Translations under genes and position numbers: made by a program
Notes under the pieces: generated by a model
Database searches by the model: none
Told to the model about the DNA's origin: nothing
What the model saw: the letters and a program-made list of their open reading frames with translations, nothing else
In this document: in pieces, positions 7,642 through 15,729 of the stretch
Layout of the letters: each line of letters opens with the position of its first letter
Numbering within the stretch: the first letter of the stretch is position 1
Assembly: GCA_040216885.1 (NCBI GenBank)
Contig: JAVJOG010000022.1
Coordinates: 128,669-192,668 of the forward strand
Reading direction: 5' to 3'
Origin: Parvibaculum sp040216885
GTDB taxonomy: Bacteria > Pseudomonadota > Alphaproteobacteria > Parvibaculales > Parvibaculaceae
DNA length: 64,000 bases

Positions 7642-8645
7642 CGTGCGAGGAGTTTTGCCGCGTCGAGCGCAAAATAGGTGAGGACGCCGTCGGCGCCGGC
7701 GCGCTTGAAGGCCATCAGGCTTTCCAGAATGACGCGGTCGCGGTCGAACCAGCCGCGTTCGATGGCGCCGGCGACCATCGAATATTCGCCGGAGACCTGA
7801 TAAGCGAAAGTCGGCATGCCGAACTCGGCTTTCACGCGCGCCACGATGTCGAGGTAGGGCAGGCCCGGTTTCACCATCACCATGTCGGCGCCTTCGGCGA
7901 TGTCGAGCGCTACTTCACGCAAGGCCTCGTCGCCGTTTGCCGGGTCCATCTGGTAGGTGCGCTTGTCGCCTTTCAAGGCGCCTGTCGATCCGATCGCATC
8001 GCGGAAGGGGCCGTAGAAGGCGGAGGCATATTTCGCCGCATAGGACATGATCTGCGTGTCCCTGTGTCCGGCCGCTTCGAGGGCCGAACGGATCGCGCCG
8101 ACGCGGCCGTCCATCATGTCGGAAGGCGCGATGATGTCGCAGCCGGCCTCGACCTGGACCAGCGCCTGGGCAACCAGCGCTTCGAGCGTTTCGTCGTTCA
8201 ATATGACGTCGCCCTTCATCAGGCCGTCATGGCCGTGGCTCGTATAGGGATCGAGTGCGACGTCGCAAAGGACGCCGATATTCGGCACCTCGGCCTTGAT
8301 GGCGCGGGTAGCGCGGCAGACGAGATTTTCAGGATCGGTTGCGAGCGAGCCGTTTGCGTCGCGCTTCTCGACCGCCGTGTAGGGGAAGAGGGCGATCACC
8401 GGAATGCCGAGCGAGGCGGCTTCAGCGGCGGCGCTTACCGCTTCGTCGACGGAGAGGCGCGAGACGCCCGGCATGGTCGCGACGGGTTCGCGCACGCCCT
8501 TGCCTTCGGTCAGGAAGAGCGGCCAGAGCAGGTCGTTCGGCGACAGTGCATTTTCGGCGACGAGACGCCGCGACCAGTCGGCCTTGCGGTTGCGCCGCAT
8601 GCGGATGGCGGGAAAGGCGGGGGCGGGGCTCTGCTTGTCGCTCAT
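7638..8645 (-). CDS. hemB: Delta-aminolevulinic acid dehydratase (porphobilinogen synthase)
   Basis: HemB condenses two 5-aminolevulinate molecules to porphobilinogen, the second step of tetrapyrrole synthesis. The 335-residue protein has the N-terminal RMRRNRKADWSRRLV, the segment ALDPYTSHGHDGL, the two active-site lysines in SYAAKYASAFYGPFRDA and MVMVKPGLPYLD, and YQVSGEYSMV. The metal-site region reads CDVALDPYTSHGHDG, without the Cys cluster of zinc enzymes, so a Mg-type enzyme is expected. hemA, the source of its substrate, is at 15730-16965. Start ATG is the complement of 8643-8645. Confidence 0.96.
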   Translation of the reverse strand: MSDKQSPAPAFPAIRMRRNRKADWSRRLVAENALSPNDLLWPLFLTEGKGVREPVATMPGVSRLSVDEAVSAAAEAASLGIPVIALFPYTAVEKRDANGSLATDPENLVCRATRAIKAEVPNIGVLCDVALDPYTSHGHDGLMKGDVILNDETLEALVAQALVQVEAGCDIIAPSDMMDGRVGAIRSALEAAGHRDTQIMSYAAKYASAFYGPFRDAIGSTGALKGDKRTYQMDPANGDEALREVALDIAEGADMVMVKPGLPYLDIVARVKAEFGMPTFAYQVSGEYSMVAGAIERGWFDRDRVILESLMAFKRAGADGVLTYFALDAAKLLAR

Positions 8646-8713
8646 GCGCCACTCATAACGCCTGGGCGCGACGGGTGCAATGTGACCTTACGCTGCGGCA
8701 GGAGCGCCGTTCG

Positions 8714-8742
8714 TTGACAGGGTTAAGGGGGGCGATTATCAC
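8714..8742 (+). promoter_or_regulatory. Candidate sigma-70 promoter of the valine-catabolism operon
   Basis: TTGACA (8714-8719), a 17-bp spacer and TATCAC (8737-8742) lie 43 bases before the acyl-CoA dehydrogenase start at 8785, in the region divergent to hemB. Confidence 0.5.
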
Positions 8743-8784
8743 CGCTTCGACGCCTTTTCGGGCGCCATTCGGGGAGGACGACGG

Positions 8785-9924
8785 ATGCGGTTCGAGCTGA
8801 CCGAGGAACAGCAGGCATTTCAGGACGTGGCGCGGCAATTCGCGGCCGACGAACTGGCGCCCTTTGCGGCCGACTGGGACCGGGACGCGTTCTTTCCGGT
8901 CGAGACGATGCGCAGGGCGGCGGCGCTCGGCTTTGCCGGTATTTATGTGCGCGAAGATGTGGGCGGTTCGGCGCTGACGCGGCTCGACGCGGCGCTGATT
9001 TTCGAGGCGCTCTCGGAAGGCTGCACGTCGACGGCGGCCTTTCTGTCGATCCACAATATGGCGTCGTGGATGATCGACCGTTTCGGCAATGAAGAGCAGC
9101 GGCAGAAATGGCTGCCGCGGCTGACGCCGATGGAACTGATTGCGAGCTATTGCCTGACGGAGCCGTCAAGCGGTTCGGATGCCGCGTCGCTGAAGACGAA
9201 GGCGGTCAAGGACGGCGGCCATTATGTGCTGAATGGCTCGAAAGCCTTCATCTCGGGTGCGGGAACCTCCGACATTTATGTCTGCATGGTGCGGACCGGC
9301 GAGGCGGGGCCGAAGGGCGTGTCGTGTCTCGTCGTCGAGAAGGGAACGCCGGGCCTGTCGTTCGGCGCGCCGGAGCGCAAGATGGGCTGGAACAGCCAGC
9401 CGACGGCGCAGGTGATTTTCGAGGATGCGCGTGTGCCGGTGGCGAACCGGATCGGCGAAGAGGGCGAAGGCTTCAAGATCGCGATGATGGGCCTCGATGG
9501 CGGGCGGCTCAATATCGGTGCCTGTTCGCTGGGGACGGCGCGGGCGGCGCTGAAGCGCGCGCAGGACTATCTCGGCGAGCGCGAGCAGTTCGGCAAGAAG
9601 CTCGCGCAATTCCAGGCGTTGCAGTTCAAGCTTGCCGACATGGCGACCGAGCTTGAGGCGGCGCGGCTGATGATCATGCAGGCTGCGACCAAGGTCGACG
9701 CCAAAGCGCCGGACGCGACGATGCAGGCGGCGATGGCCAAGCGTTTCGCGACGGATGTGGGCTTCAACGTCATCAATGAGGCGCTGCAGATTCATGGCGG
9801 TTACGGCTATCTGAAGGATTTTCCGCTGGAGCGGCATCTGCGCGATGCGCGCGTGCACCAGATCCTTGAAGGCACCAACGAGATCATGCGCGTTATCATC
9901 GCGCGCGAGATGTTGAAGGGCTGA
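8785..9924 (+). CDS. Acyl-CoA dehydrogenase, probably isobutyryl-CoA dehydrogenase
   Basis: A 379-residue flavoprotein of the acyl-CoA dehydrogenase family: N-terminal helical domain, YCLTEPSSGSDAASLKT (FAD/substrate loop), the beta-domain GSKAFISGAG, and the C-terminal signature HGGYGYLKDFPLERHLRDARVHQILEGTNE with the catalytic Glu near EGTNEIMR. The next two genes encode 3-hydroxyisobutyryl-CoA hydrolase and 3-hydroxyisobutyrate dehydrogenase, so by context it oxidises isobutyryl-CoA to methacrylyl-CoA in valine breakdown, the role of ACAD8-type enzymes. ATG 8785 follows a GGGGAGGA ribosome site. Two bases separate it from the next gene. Confidence 0.9.
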   Translation: MRFELTEEQQAFQDVARQFAADELAPFAADWDRDAFFPVETMRRAAALGFAGIYVREDVGGSALTRLDAALIFEALSEGCTSTAAFLSIHNMASWMIDRFGNEEQRQKWLPRLTPMELIASYCLTEPSSGSDAASLKTKAVKDGGHYVLNGSKAFISGAGTSDIYVCMVRTGEAGPKGVSCLVVEKGTPGLSFGAPERKMGWNSQPTAQVIFEDARVPVANRIGEEGEGFKIAMMGLDGGRLNIGACSLGTARAALKRAQDYLGEREQFGKKLAQFQALQFKLADMATELEAARLMIMQAATKVDAKAPDATMQAAMAKRFATDVGFNVINEALQIHGGYGYLKDFPLERHLRDARVHQILEGTNEIMRVIIAREMLKG

Positions 9925-9926
9925 CG

Positions 9927-10967
9927 ATGAACGAGGAAGCCGAAGTCCTGTTCGAGCGGCGCGGCGCGGCCGGCTTCATCACGCTCAACCGGCCGAAGGC
10001 GCTGAACGCGCTGACGCTCGGCATGGTGCGGGCGATCCATCCGCAACTGATTGCATGGGCAGACGATCCCAAGATTCATTGTGTCGTCGTGGAGGCAGCG
10101 GGCGACAAGGCGTTCTGCGCGGGCGGCGACATTCGCGCGCTCTATGATTGGGGACGCGCGGGCGATCCGGCGGCACTCGATTTCTGGCGCGAGGAATACA
10201 AGCTAAACACTTTCATCAAGCGCTACCGCAAGCCTTATGTGGCGCTGATGGACGGGATCAACATGGGCGGCGGGGTCGGCGTTTCGGTGCATGGCTCGCA
10301 TCGCGTCGCGACCGAGAAGCTGACCTTTGCGATGCCGGAAACGGGGATCGGACTCTTTCCCGATGTCGGCGGCACCTACTTCCTGCCGCGCTGCCCGGGC
10401 GATACGGGGATGTATCTCGGTCTGACGGGAACGCGATTAAAGGCGGCGGATGCGATCTATGCCGGTATTGCGGATGCCTATGTGCCGTCGGTGCGACTCG
10501 ACACGTTGAAGGACAGGCTGGCGGGCGGCACCGATCCGCGCGTGGCGCTGCGCGAGGTTGCGGAAGAAGAGGGGGCCCCGCCGCTGGCGTCGATGCAGAA
10601 GGAGATCGGCGCACATTTCTCGAAGGGGTCCGTCGCGGAAATACTTTCGTCGCTGCGCGCCGATGGCGGAGAATGGGCGACGAAAACGGCCGACACGATC
10701 GAGACGAAGTCGCCGACGAGCACGCTGGTTGCCTTCCGGCAGATACGTGAGGGCGCAACGCGCGATTTCGAGGACTGCATGAAGCTCGAATACCGGCTGA
10801 TCGAGCGTTTCGTGAAGGGTCATGATTTCTACGAGGGGGTGCGGGCGGTCGTGATCGACAAGGACCAGGCGCCGAAGTGGAAACCGGCGACGCTTGCCGA
10901 GATGCAGGCCGGAGATGTGGACGAATATTTTGCGCCGCTGGGCGCGCGGGAACTGACGCTTCCCTGA
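9927..10967 (+). CDS. 3-hydroxyisobutyryl-CoA hydrolase
   Basis: A 346-residue member of the enoyl-CoA hydratase superfamily. The oxyanion-hole segments are DKAFCAGGDIRALYDWG and INMGGGVGVSVHGSHRVAT; the latter plus PETGIGLFPDVGGTYFLPR is the signature of HIBCH hydrolases rather than hydratases. It frees 3-hydroxyisobutyrate from its CoA ester in valine catabolism. Located between the acyl-CoA dehydrogenase (2-base gap) and mmsB (21-base gap). The C-terminal DQAPKWKPATL is also characteristic of the family. Confidence 0.93.
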   Translation: MNEEAEVLFERRGAAGFITLNRPKALNALTLGMVRAIHPQLIAWADDPKIHCVVVEAAGDKAFCAGGDIRALYDWGRAGDPAALDFWREEYKLNTFIKRYRKPYVALMDGINMGGGVGVSVHGSHRVATEKLTFAMPETGIGLFPDVGGTYFLPRCPGDTGMYLGLTGTRLKAADAIYAGIADAYVPSVRLDTLKDRLAGGTDPRVALREVAEEEGAPPLASMQKEIGAHFSKGSVAEILSSLRADGGEWATKTADTIETKSPTSTLVAFRQIREGATRDFEDCMKLEYRLIERFVKGHDFYEGVRAVVIDKDQAPKWKPATLAEMQAGDVDEYFAPLGARELTLP

Positions 10968-10988
10968 GAAGCGCCGATGGAGGACGCG

Positions 10989-11879
10989 ATGGCGAAGGTC
11001 GGATTTATCGGGCTCGGCAATATGGGCGGGCCGATGGCGCGCAATCTCCTGAAGGCGGGACACGCGCTCAAGGTGTTCGATCTCAGCGAGAAGGCGGTGG
11101 CGGGTCTTGTGGGGGCCGGGGCGGCGAAGGCGGCGCGCGCAAGCGACGCGGTGCGCGATGTCGAATTCGTCGTGACGATGCTGCCGGCCGGCGAGCATGT
11201 GCGCTCGGTCTATCTGGGCGATGACGGGCTGATTGCCGCGGCCATCAAGGGCACGGTGTTCATCGATTCCTCGACCATCGATGTGCCGTCGGCACGCGAA
11301 ACGATCGCGGCGGCGGAGAAGGCGGGCATGCAGATGGTCGATGCGCCGGTGTCGGGCGGTGTCGGCGGGGCGGAGGGGGGCACGCTGACCTTCATGGTGG
11401 GCGGCAGTGACGATGCGTTCGGCAAGGCGAAACCGCTGCTCGAAAAGATGGGCAAGAACATCTTTCATGCCGGTGCGGCGGGCAATGGGCAGGTCGCCAA
11501 GGTCTGCAACAACATGATCCTCGGCATCTCGATGATCGGCGTGTCGGAGGCCTTTGTGCTGGGCGAGAAGCTCGGGCTCGATGCGCAGACGCTGTTCGAT
11601 ATTTCCTCGACCGCTTCAGGCCAGTGCTGGTCGATGACCTCTTATTGTCCGGTGCCGGGACCGGTGCCGGCATCGCCCGCCAACCGCAATTATGCGCCGG
11701 GATTCAGCGCGGCGATGATGCTGAAGGATTTAAGGCTGGCGCAGGATGCGTCCAAAACGGCACGCACGCCGACGCCGCTCGGGGCGCAGGCCGCGCAGCT
11801 CTATGCGTTGATGGAGGCCGCCGGCGAGGACGGTCTCGACTTCTCCGGCGTCATCAAGCTCATTCGTGGTGAAATATAG
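10989..11879 (+). CDS. mmsB: 3-hydroxyisobutyrate dehydrogenase
   Basis: MmsB oxidises 3-hydroxyisobutyrate to methylmalonate semialdehyde with NAD+. The 296-residue protein has GFIGLGNMGGPMARNL (Rossmann), DAPVSGGVGGAEGGTL, and the catalytic lysine in GNGQVAKVCNNMILG. An in-frame ATG exists at 10977, but its own codons (ATGGAGGACGCG) supply a GGAGG ribosome site for the ATG at 10989, so the shorter start is preferred. Last gene of the valine segment; methylmalonate-semialdehyde dehydrogenase (mmsA) and methacrylyl-CoA hydratase are not in the window. Confidence 0.93.
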   Translation: MAKVGFIGLGNMGGPMARNLLKAGHALKVFDLSEKAVAGLVGAGAAKAARASDAVRDVEFVVTMLPAGEHVRSVYLGDDGLIAAAIKGTVFIDSSTIDVPSARETIAAAEKAGMQMVDAPVSGGVGGAEGGTLTFMVGGSDDAFGKAKPLLEKMGKNIFHAGAAGNGQVAKVCNNMILGISMIGVSEAFVLGEKLGLDAQTLFDISSTASGQCWSMTSYCPVPGPVPASPANRNYAPGFSAAMMLKDLRLAQDASKTARTPTPLGAQAAQLYALMEAAGEDGLDFSGVIKLIRGEI

Positions 11880-12019
11880 TTTTAAGCATGTTTCCTTCGG
11901 AACGGTGCGCAAGGCGGCGGGTTTAAGGCCTCGTTAGGATGACGGCGAATATGGTGGCGCGAAGCTGGGCCAGAAGGCTCCGCTGCGGTGCTGTTTCGTG
12001 CGAGTTCGAGGGCCAACCC

Positions 12020-12532
12020 ATGGGTATGACCAACATCAAGACCACCGATGCCATTGCGGATCAGGAAGATTCGGGTAAGAAAACCGCGTATCTGGAGGCG
12101 CTGACCTATGTCGAGCGTCTGCATCGGCGACTCCTCGATGTGATCAAGGACGAGCTCGACCGCATAAACGTTTCCGAGATCAACAGTGTGCAGGCGCTGC
12201 TGCTGTTCAATATCGGCGACGCGGAGATGACGGCCGGCGAACTCAGGACACGCGGCCACTATCTCGGCTCGAACGTTTCGTACAACCTCAAGAAGCTCGT
12301 CGAGGCCGGCTATATCCATCACCAGCGCTCGCGTTCGGACCGGCGCTCGGTTCGCGTCAAGCTGACCGACAAGGGCCGGACGATCTGCGCGGCGATCGAC
12401 GATGTCTACAAGAAGCATTGCGCGATGATCGCCGATGTCGCCGACATCACGGCGGACGAACTGAGGCAGGTCAATGCGACCCTGTTCAAGCTCGAACGCT
12501 TCTGGACCGACCAGATCCGCTATCGTCTCTGA
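12020..12532 (+). CDS. ldtR: LdtR, MarR-family regulator of an L,D-transpeptidase
   Basis: A winged-helix protein of 170 residues closely resembling LdtR of Rhizobiales and Liberibacter: YVERLHRRLLDVIKDELDR, NSVQALLLFNIGD, GELRTRGHYLGSNVSYNLKK and RSRSDRRSVRVKLTDKG, ending ERFWTDQIRYRL. LdtR is known to activate the neighbouring ldtP L,D-transpeptidase and to affect osmotic tolerance; here an L,D-transpeptidase lies about 1 kb downstream at 13516, beyond a minus-strand DUF1295 gene. The start is placed at 12020; 12026 is an alternative, and the frame is open to 11939 with sequence unlike the family. Confidence 0.88.
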   Translation: MGMTNIKTTDAIADQEDSGKKTAYLEALTYVERLHRRLLDVIKDELDRINVSEINSVQALLLFNIGDAEMTAGELRTRGHYLGSNVSYNLKKLVEAGYIHHQRSRSDRRSVRVKLTDKGRTICAAIDDVYKKHCAMIADVADITADELRQVNATLFKLERFWTDQIRYRL

Positions 12533-12554
12533 TTTTCAGGCACCGCCGCCGGGC

Positions 12555-13349
12555 TCATCGCTTCCGTTTCGGCGGCAGCGGAATGAAGCCGCTTGTGCGC
12601 GCGACATACTCGTCGTAGCCGGGGCGCGATTTCCTGAGGCCGCGTTCCAGCAGCGCCTTGCCGGAGATGTTGATCAGGAACCAGGTCATGACGGCGGGGC
12701 CTATGGCCGTCCACCAGAGGGTGGGGACGGAAAAGGCGATGACGAACAATCCCCACCAGACCAGTGCGTCGCCAAAATAGTTCGGATGGCGCGTCCACGC
12801 CCAGAGGCCGCGGTCCATCACCTTGCCCTTGTTGGCGGGGTCGGCCTTGAAGGCCATCAATTGCGCGTCGCCGATGCTTTCGAAGGCGAGGCCGGCAAGC
12901 ACCATCAGCGCACCCACGAGGTCGAGGGCGGTCAGGTGCGCGGGCGCCGGCGCCATGATGCCGAACTGAACCGGCAGCGAGACGAGCAGCATGATGACGG
13001 CCTGAAGGCCGAAGACGATGTAGAGGCTTTGCCACCAGAATGCCGGTCCGCGCTTCGCGCGCATTGCGGCATAGCGGCGGTCCTCGTGGGGTTCGCCGCG
13101 CCAGCGGATGAACAGATAGAGCCCGAGGCGCAGGCCCCAGAGCATCGTCAGGCCGGCGATGAGCGCCGCGCGGGCGCCGTGGCCGGGATCGGCGGCCCAG
13201 GTCACCAGTGCGATGACCGCGAAACCCGGACCCCAGAAAATGTCGACAATGCCGGCGTCGCGCAGGGCGAGGCTGAGGGCCCAAACGGCCAGCATCAGGG
13301 CCAGAATGACCCCCGCATTGAGCACGAAAGTTGCAATTTCATCACTCAT
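12555..13349 (-). CDS. DUF1295-type integral membrane protein (steroid reductase/ICMT-like)
   Basis: A 264-residue polytopic membrane protein with about six hydrophobic segments. The C-terminal motif GLWAWTRHPNYFGDALVWWG and the closing RPGYDEYVARTSGFIPLPPK are the DUF1295 / 3-oxo-5-alpha-steroid 4-dehydrogenase C-terminal signature, related to isoprenylcysteine methyltransferases. The N-terminal GIVDIFWGPGFAVIAL is also usual. Substrate unknown. The start at 13349 (MSDEIATF) fits family length; longer in-frame starts run into the L,D-transpeptidase gene region and are not supported. It separates ldtR from its likely target. Confidence 0.85.
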   Translation of the reverse strand: MSDEIATFVLNAGVILALMLAVWALSLALRDAGIVDIFWGPGFAVIALVTWAADPGHGARAALIAGLTMLWGLRLGLYLFIRWRGEPHEDRRYAAMRAKRGPAFWWQSLYIVFGLQAVIMLLVSLPVQFGIMAPAPAHLTALDLVGALMVLAGLAFESIGDAQLMAFKADPANKGKVMDRGLWAWTRHPNYFGDALVWWGLFVIAFSVPTLWWTAIGPAVMTWFLINISGKALLERGLRKSRPGYDEYVARTSGFIPLPPKRKR

Positions 13350-13515
13350 CACAAGGAGACTGGCCGATTCTGAGCCGGACGGCCACAAATGTTGATGTTT
13401 GCTGTTACATAATCCGGGCAGTTTCCGCGAAATGCGGAGGCCGGTTTCGATATACTGTCCCAAATTGACAAGGCTGGGGCGGGCGACATCCGGCCTTGAA
13501 GGAGGGCGTGGCGTT

Positions 13516-14808
13516 TTGAAGTGGGTTTTCGGGGCAGTTGCGAGTTGCGTTTCGCTTCGCCGGGCTTTACTGGCGGCGCTGCTATGCGCGGCGGGCGGTG
13601 CCGGTGCGGCATCTGCCGAGACGGCGACGCAATATGGACAGTCCGAGACGCATTGGGTCGATCCGTGGCAAGCCAATGCCCAAGCCGCGCCGATGGCCGA
13701 CGCCGTGCAGCGGTCGGCCGCGCCGGTGCTTGCCGAGGACGGGTTGCTGCCGCTGACGCAGGCGATTGCGATGTATCGCGAGATTGCCAATTGGGGCGGC
13801 TGGGAGCGTGTGCCGGCCGGCGAGCGGCTCGAACTCGGGGTACGCGACGGGCGCGTCGCGATGCTGCGCAAGCGGCTGCTGGCCGAAGGCGATATGGCGG
13901 TGTCCGACGGCGACTCCTATCTCTACGACGAAACGGTGTATGAGGGCGTGAAGCGCTATCAGGCGCGCAACGGGCTCGAGCCCGACGGCATCGTCGGCCG
14001 CCGTACCGTGGCGGCCATGAACGTGCCGGTGCATACGCGCATCCGCCAGCTCGAACTCAACCTGCGCCGGCTCGGCGAGATCATTCCGAAGCTCGAACGC
14101 CGCTACGTATTCGTCAACATCGCCGGTCAGGAAGTCGAGGCGGTCAACAATGGCGTCGTCGAATTTCGCGAGCGTGTGATCGTCGGTACGCAGGGCCGAC
14201 AGACGCCGGAGATCGACAGTCAGGTCACGTCGATCACTTTCAATCCCTATTGGTATGTGCCGAAGTCCATCGCGATGGCGGACATGCTGCCGAAGATCAG
14301 GGCCAATCCCGATTTCCTGACGCGGCAGGGCATCCGCGTCATGCAGGGTTGGGACACGAACATCCGCGAACTCGATCCGCACCAGGTCGACTGGTCGAAC
14401 CCGCGCATCAACGAAGCCTATTATCTTCGGCAGGATCCGGGACCCTATAATTCGCTCGGCACGGTCAAGATCAATTTCCCGAACAACCAGGCGATCTTTC
14501 TGCACGATACGCCGACCAAGACGCTGTTCGGCCGGCAGGGGCGAAACTTCAGCTCGGGCTGTGTGCGCGTCAGAAACGTACGCGGTCTCGTGACATGGCT
14601 GATGCAGGGCGACGATGCCGAGTGGGATGCGGGCCGTGTCGACCGGATGGTCGAATCCCGGCAGTATCGCAACACCTATCTGACGCAGCCGGTGCCGATT
14701 TATCTTGTCTATCTGACGGCATGGGTTGCCGACGACGGTGTCGTCAATTTCCGCGACGATGTCTATTCGCGCGACGGCAGCGTCAGTACGAGTGCGCTTG
14801 AAAACTAG
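13516..14808 (+). CDS. L,D-transpeptidase with peptidoglycan-binding domain (YcbB/LdtP type)
   Basis: A secreted cell-wall enzyme that makes 3-3 cross-links in peptidoglycan. From the chosen TTG start it has 430 residues: signal peptide (RRALLAALLCAAGGAGAASAE), a peptidoglycan-binding helix bundle (YEGVKRYQARNGLEPDGIVG), and a YkuD catalytic domain with HDTPTKTLFGRQGRNFSSGC, where Cys 349 is the nucleophile. The TTG at 13516 is favoured because GGAGGG stands 9 bases before it and the signal peptide then starts normally; ATG codons at 13399 and 13432 are in frame but lack ribosome sites. Probably the LdtR target. Confidence 0.9.
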   Translation: MKWVFGAVASCVSLRRALLAALLCAAGGAGAASAETATQYGQSETHWVDPWQANAQAAPMADAVQRSAAPVLAEDGLLPLTQAIAMYREIANWGGWERVPAGERLELGVRDGRVAMLRKRLLAEGDMAVSDGDSYLYDETVYEGVKRYQARNGLEPDGIVGRRTVAAMNVPVHTRIRQLELNLRRLGEIIPKLERRYVFVNIAGQEVEAVNNGVVEFRERVIVGTQGRQTPEIDSQVTSITFNPYWYVPKSIAMADMLPKIRANPDFLTRQGIRVMQGWDTNIRELDPHQVDWSNPRINEAYYLRQDPGPYNSLGTVKINFPNNQAIFLHDTPTKTLFGRQGRNFSSGCVRVRNVRGLVTWLMQGDDAEWDAGRVDRMVESRQYRNTYLTQPVPIYLVYLTAWVADDGVVNFRDDVYSRDGSVSTSALEN

Positions 14809-14834
14809 AAAAACAAGAAGCGGCAGGCGGAACG

Positions 14835-15596
14835 ATGCGGCCGGCGAAATATCCCTATCTCGAACATGACGGACTGCTGGCTTTCGCGCATCGCGGCGGC
14901 GCGGGCGCATGGCCAGAGAATACCATGCCGGCTTTCCAGGGCGCCGTCGATCTCGGCTACCGCTATCTCGAGACCGACGTTCATGCGACGCGCGATGGGG
15001 TGTTGCTGGCGTTCCATGACGACAAGCTCGACCGGGTGACAGACCGGACCGGCGTCATTGCCGAGATGGATTATGCCGATGTGAAGCAGGCGCGGGTCGA
15101 CGGGCGGGAGCCGATCCCGCTGATGGCCGACCTGCTCCTGGCGTGGCCGGAGGTCCGGATCAACATCGACCCGAAGCGCGACAACGCGGCCGGACCGCTG
15201 ATCCGGCTGCTGAAGGACATGAACGCGATCGACCGCGTCTGCGTGACCGCGTTTTCAGGCAAACGGACGGCCGGCATTCGCGCCGCGCTCGGTCCCCGCC
15301 TGTGCACGGGCATGGGCCCGATGTCGACCGCGCGGTTGCGGTTTTCGACCTGGAGCGGACCGCTCGGTTTCGTCTGGGGCGGGTTTGTCGAGGGCTGTGC
15401 GCAGATCCCCGTGCGGCAATACGGCATCCGGCTGGTCGACCGGGCCCATGAGCTTGGCCTGCAGGTGCATGTCTGGACCATCGACGATCCGGTCGAAATG
15501 CGGCGGCTGATCGATGCCGGTGTCGACGGGTTGATGACGGATGAGCCTGCCTTGCTGAAAACGGTTCTCATCGAGCGGGGCCTCTGGCCCTCTTAG
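14835..15596 (+). CDS. Glycerophosphodiester phosphodiesterase
   Basis: A 253-residue GDPD-family enzyme that hydrolyses glycerophosphodiesters to sn-glycerol 3-phosphate and an alcohol. The N-terminal catalytic motif is AHRGGAGAWPENTMPAF (His and Glu), then ETDVHATRDGVLLAFHDD with the metal-binding Glu/Asp and the second catalytic His. The C-terminal VWTIDDPVEMRRLIDAGVDGLMTDEP closes the TIM barrel as in UgpQ. There is no signal peptide, so it is cytoplasmic. It lies 26 bases after the L,D-transpeptidase gene and may be co-transcribed. Confidence 0.92.
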   Translation: MRPAKYPYLEHDGLLAFAHRGGAGAWPENTMPAFQGAVDLGYRYLETDVHATRDGVLLAFHDDKLDRVTDRTGVIAEMDYADVKQARVDGREPIPLMADLLLAWPEVRINIDPKRDNAAGPLIRLLKDMNAIDRVCVTAFSGKRTAGIRAALGPRLCTGMGPMSTARLRFSTWSGPLGFVWGGFVEGCAQIPVRQYGIRLVDRAHELGLQVHVWTIDDPVEMRRLIDAGVDGLMTDEPALLKTVLIERGLWPS

Positions 15597-15729
15597 CGCC
15601 CCTGGCAAGACGGCTGGCCGAACCCCATGTATTTTATGCGACAATTCGCGTCTGGCCGGGCTGCGAGGGCGGCCTAAGGTGTGCTAGACATGAAATGCCG
15701 GTTCTCCAGCGGGAACGGCCCGGGACGGG

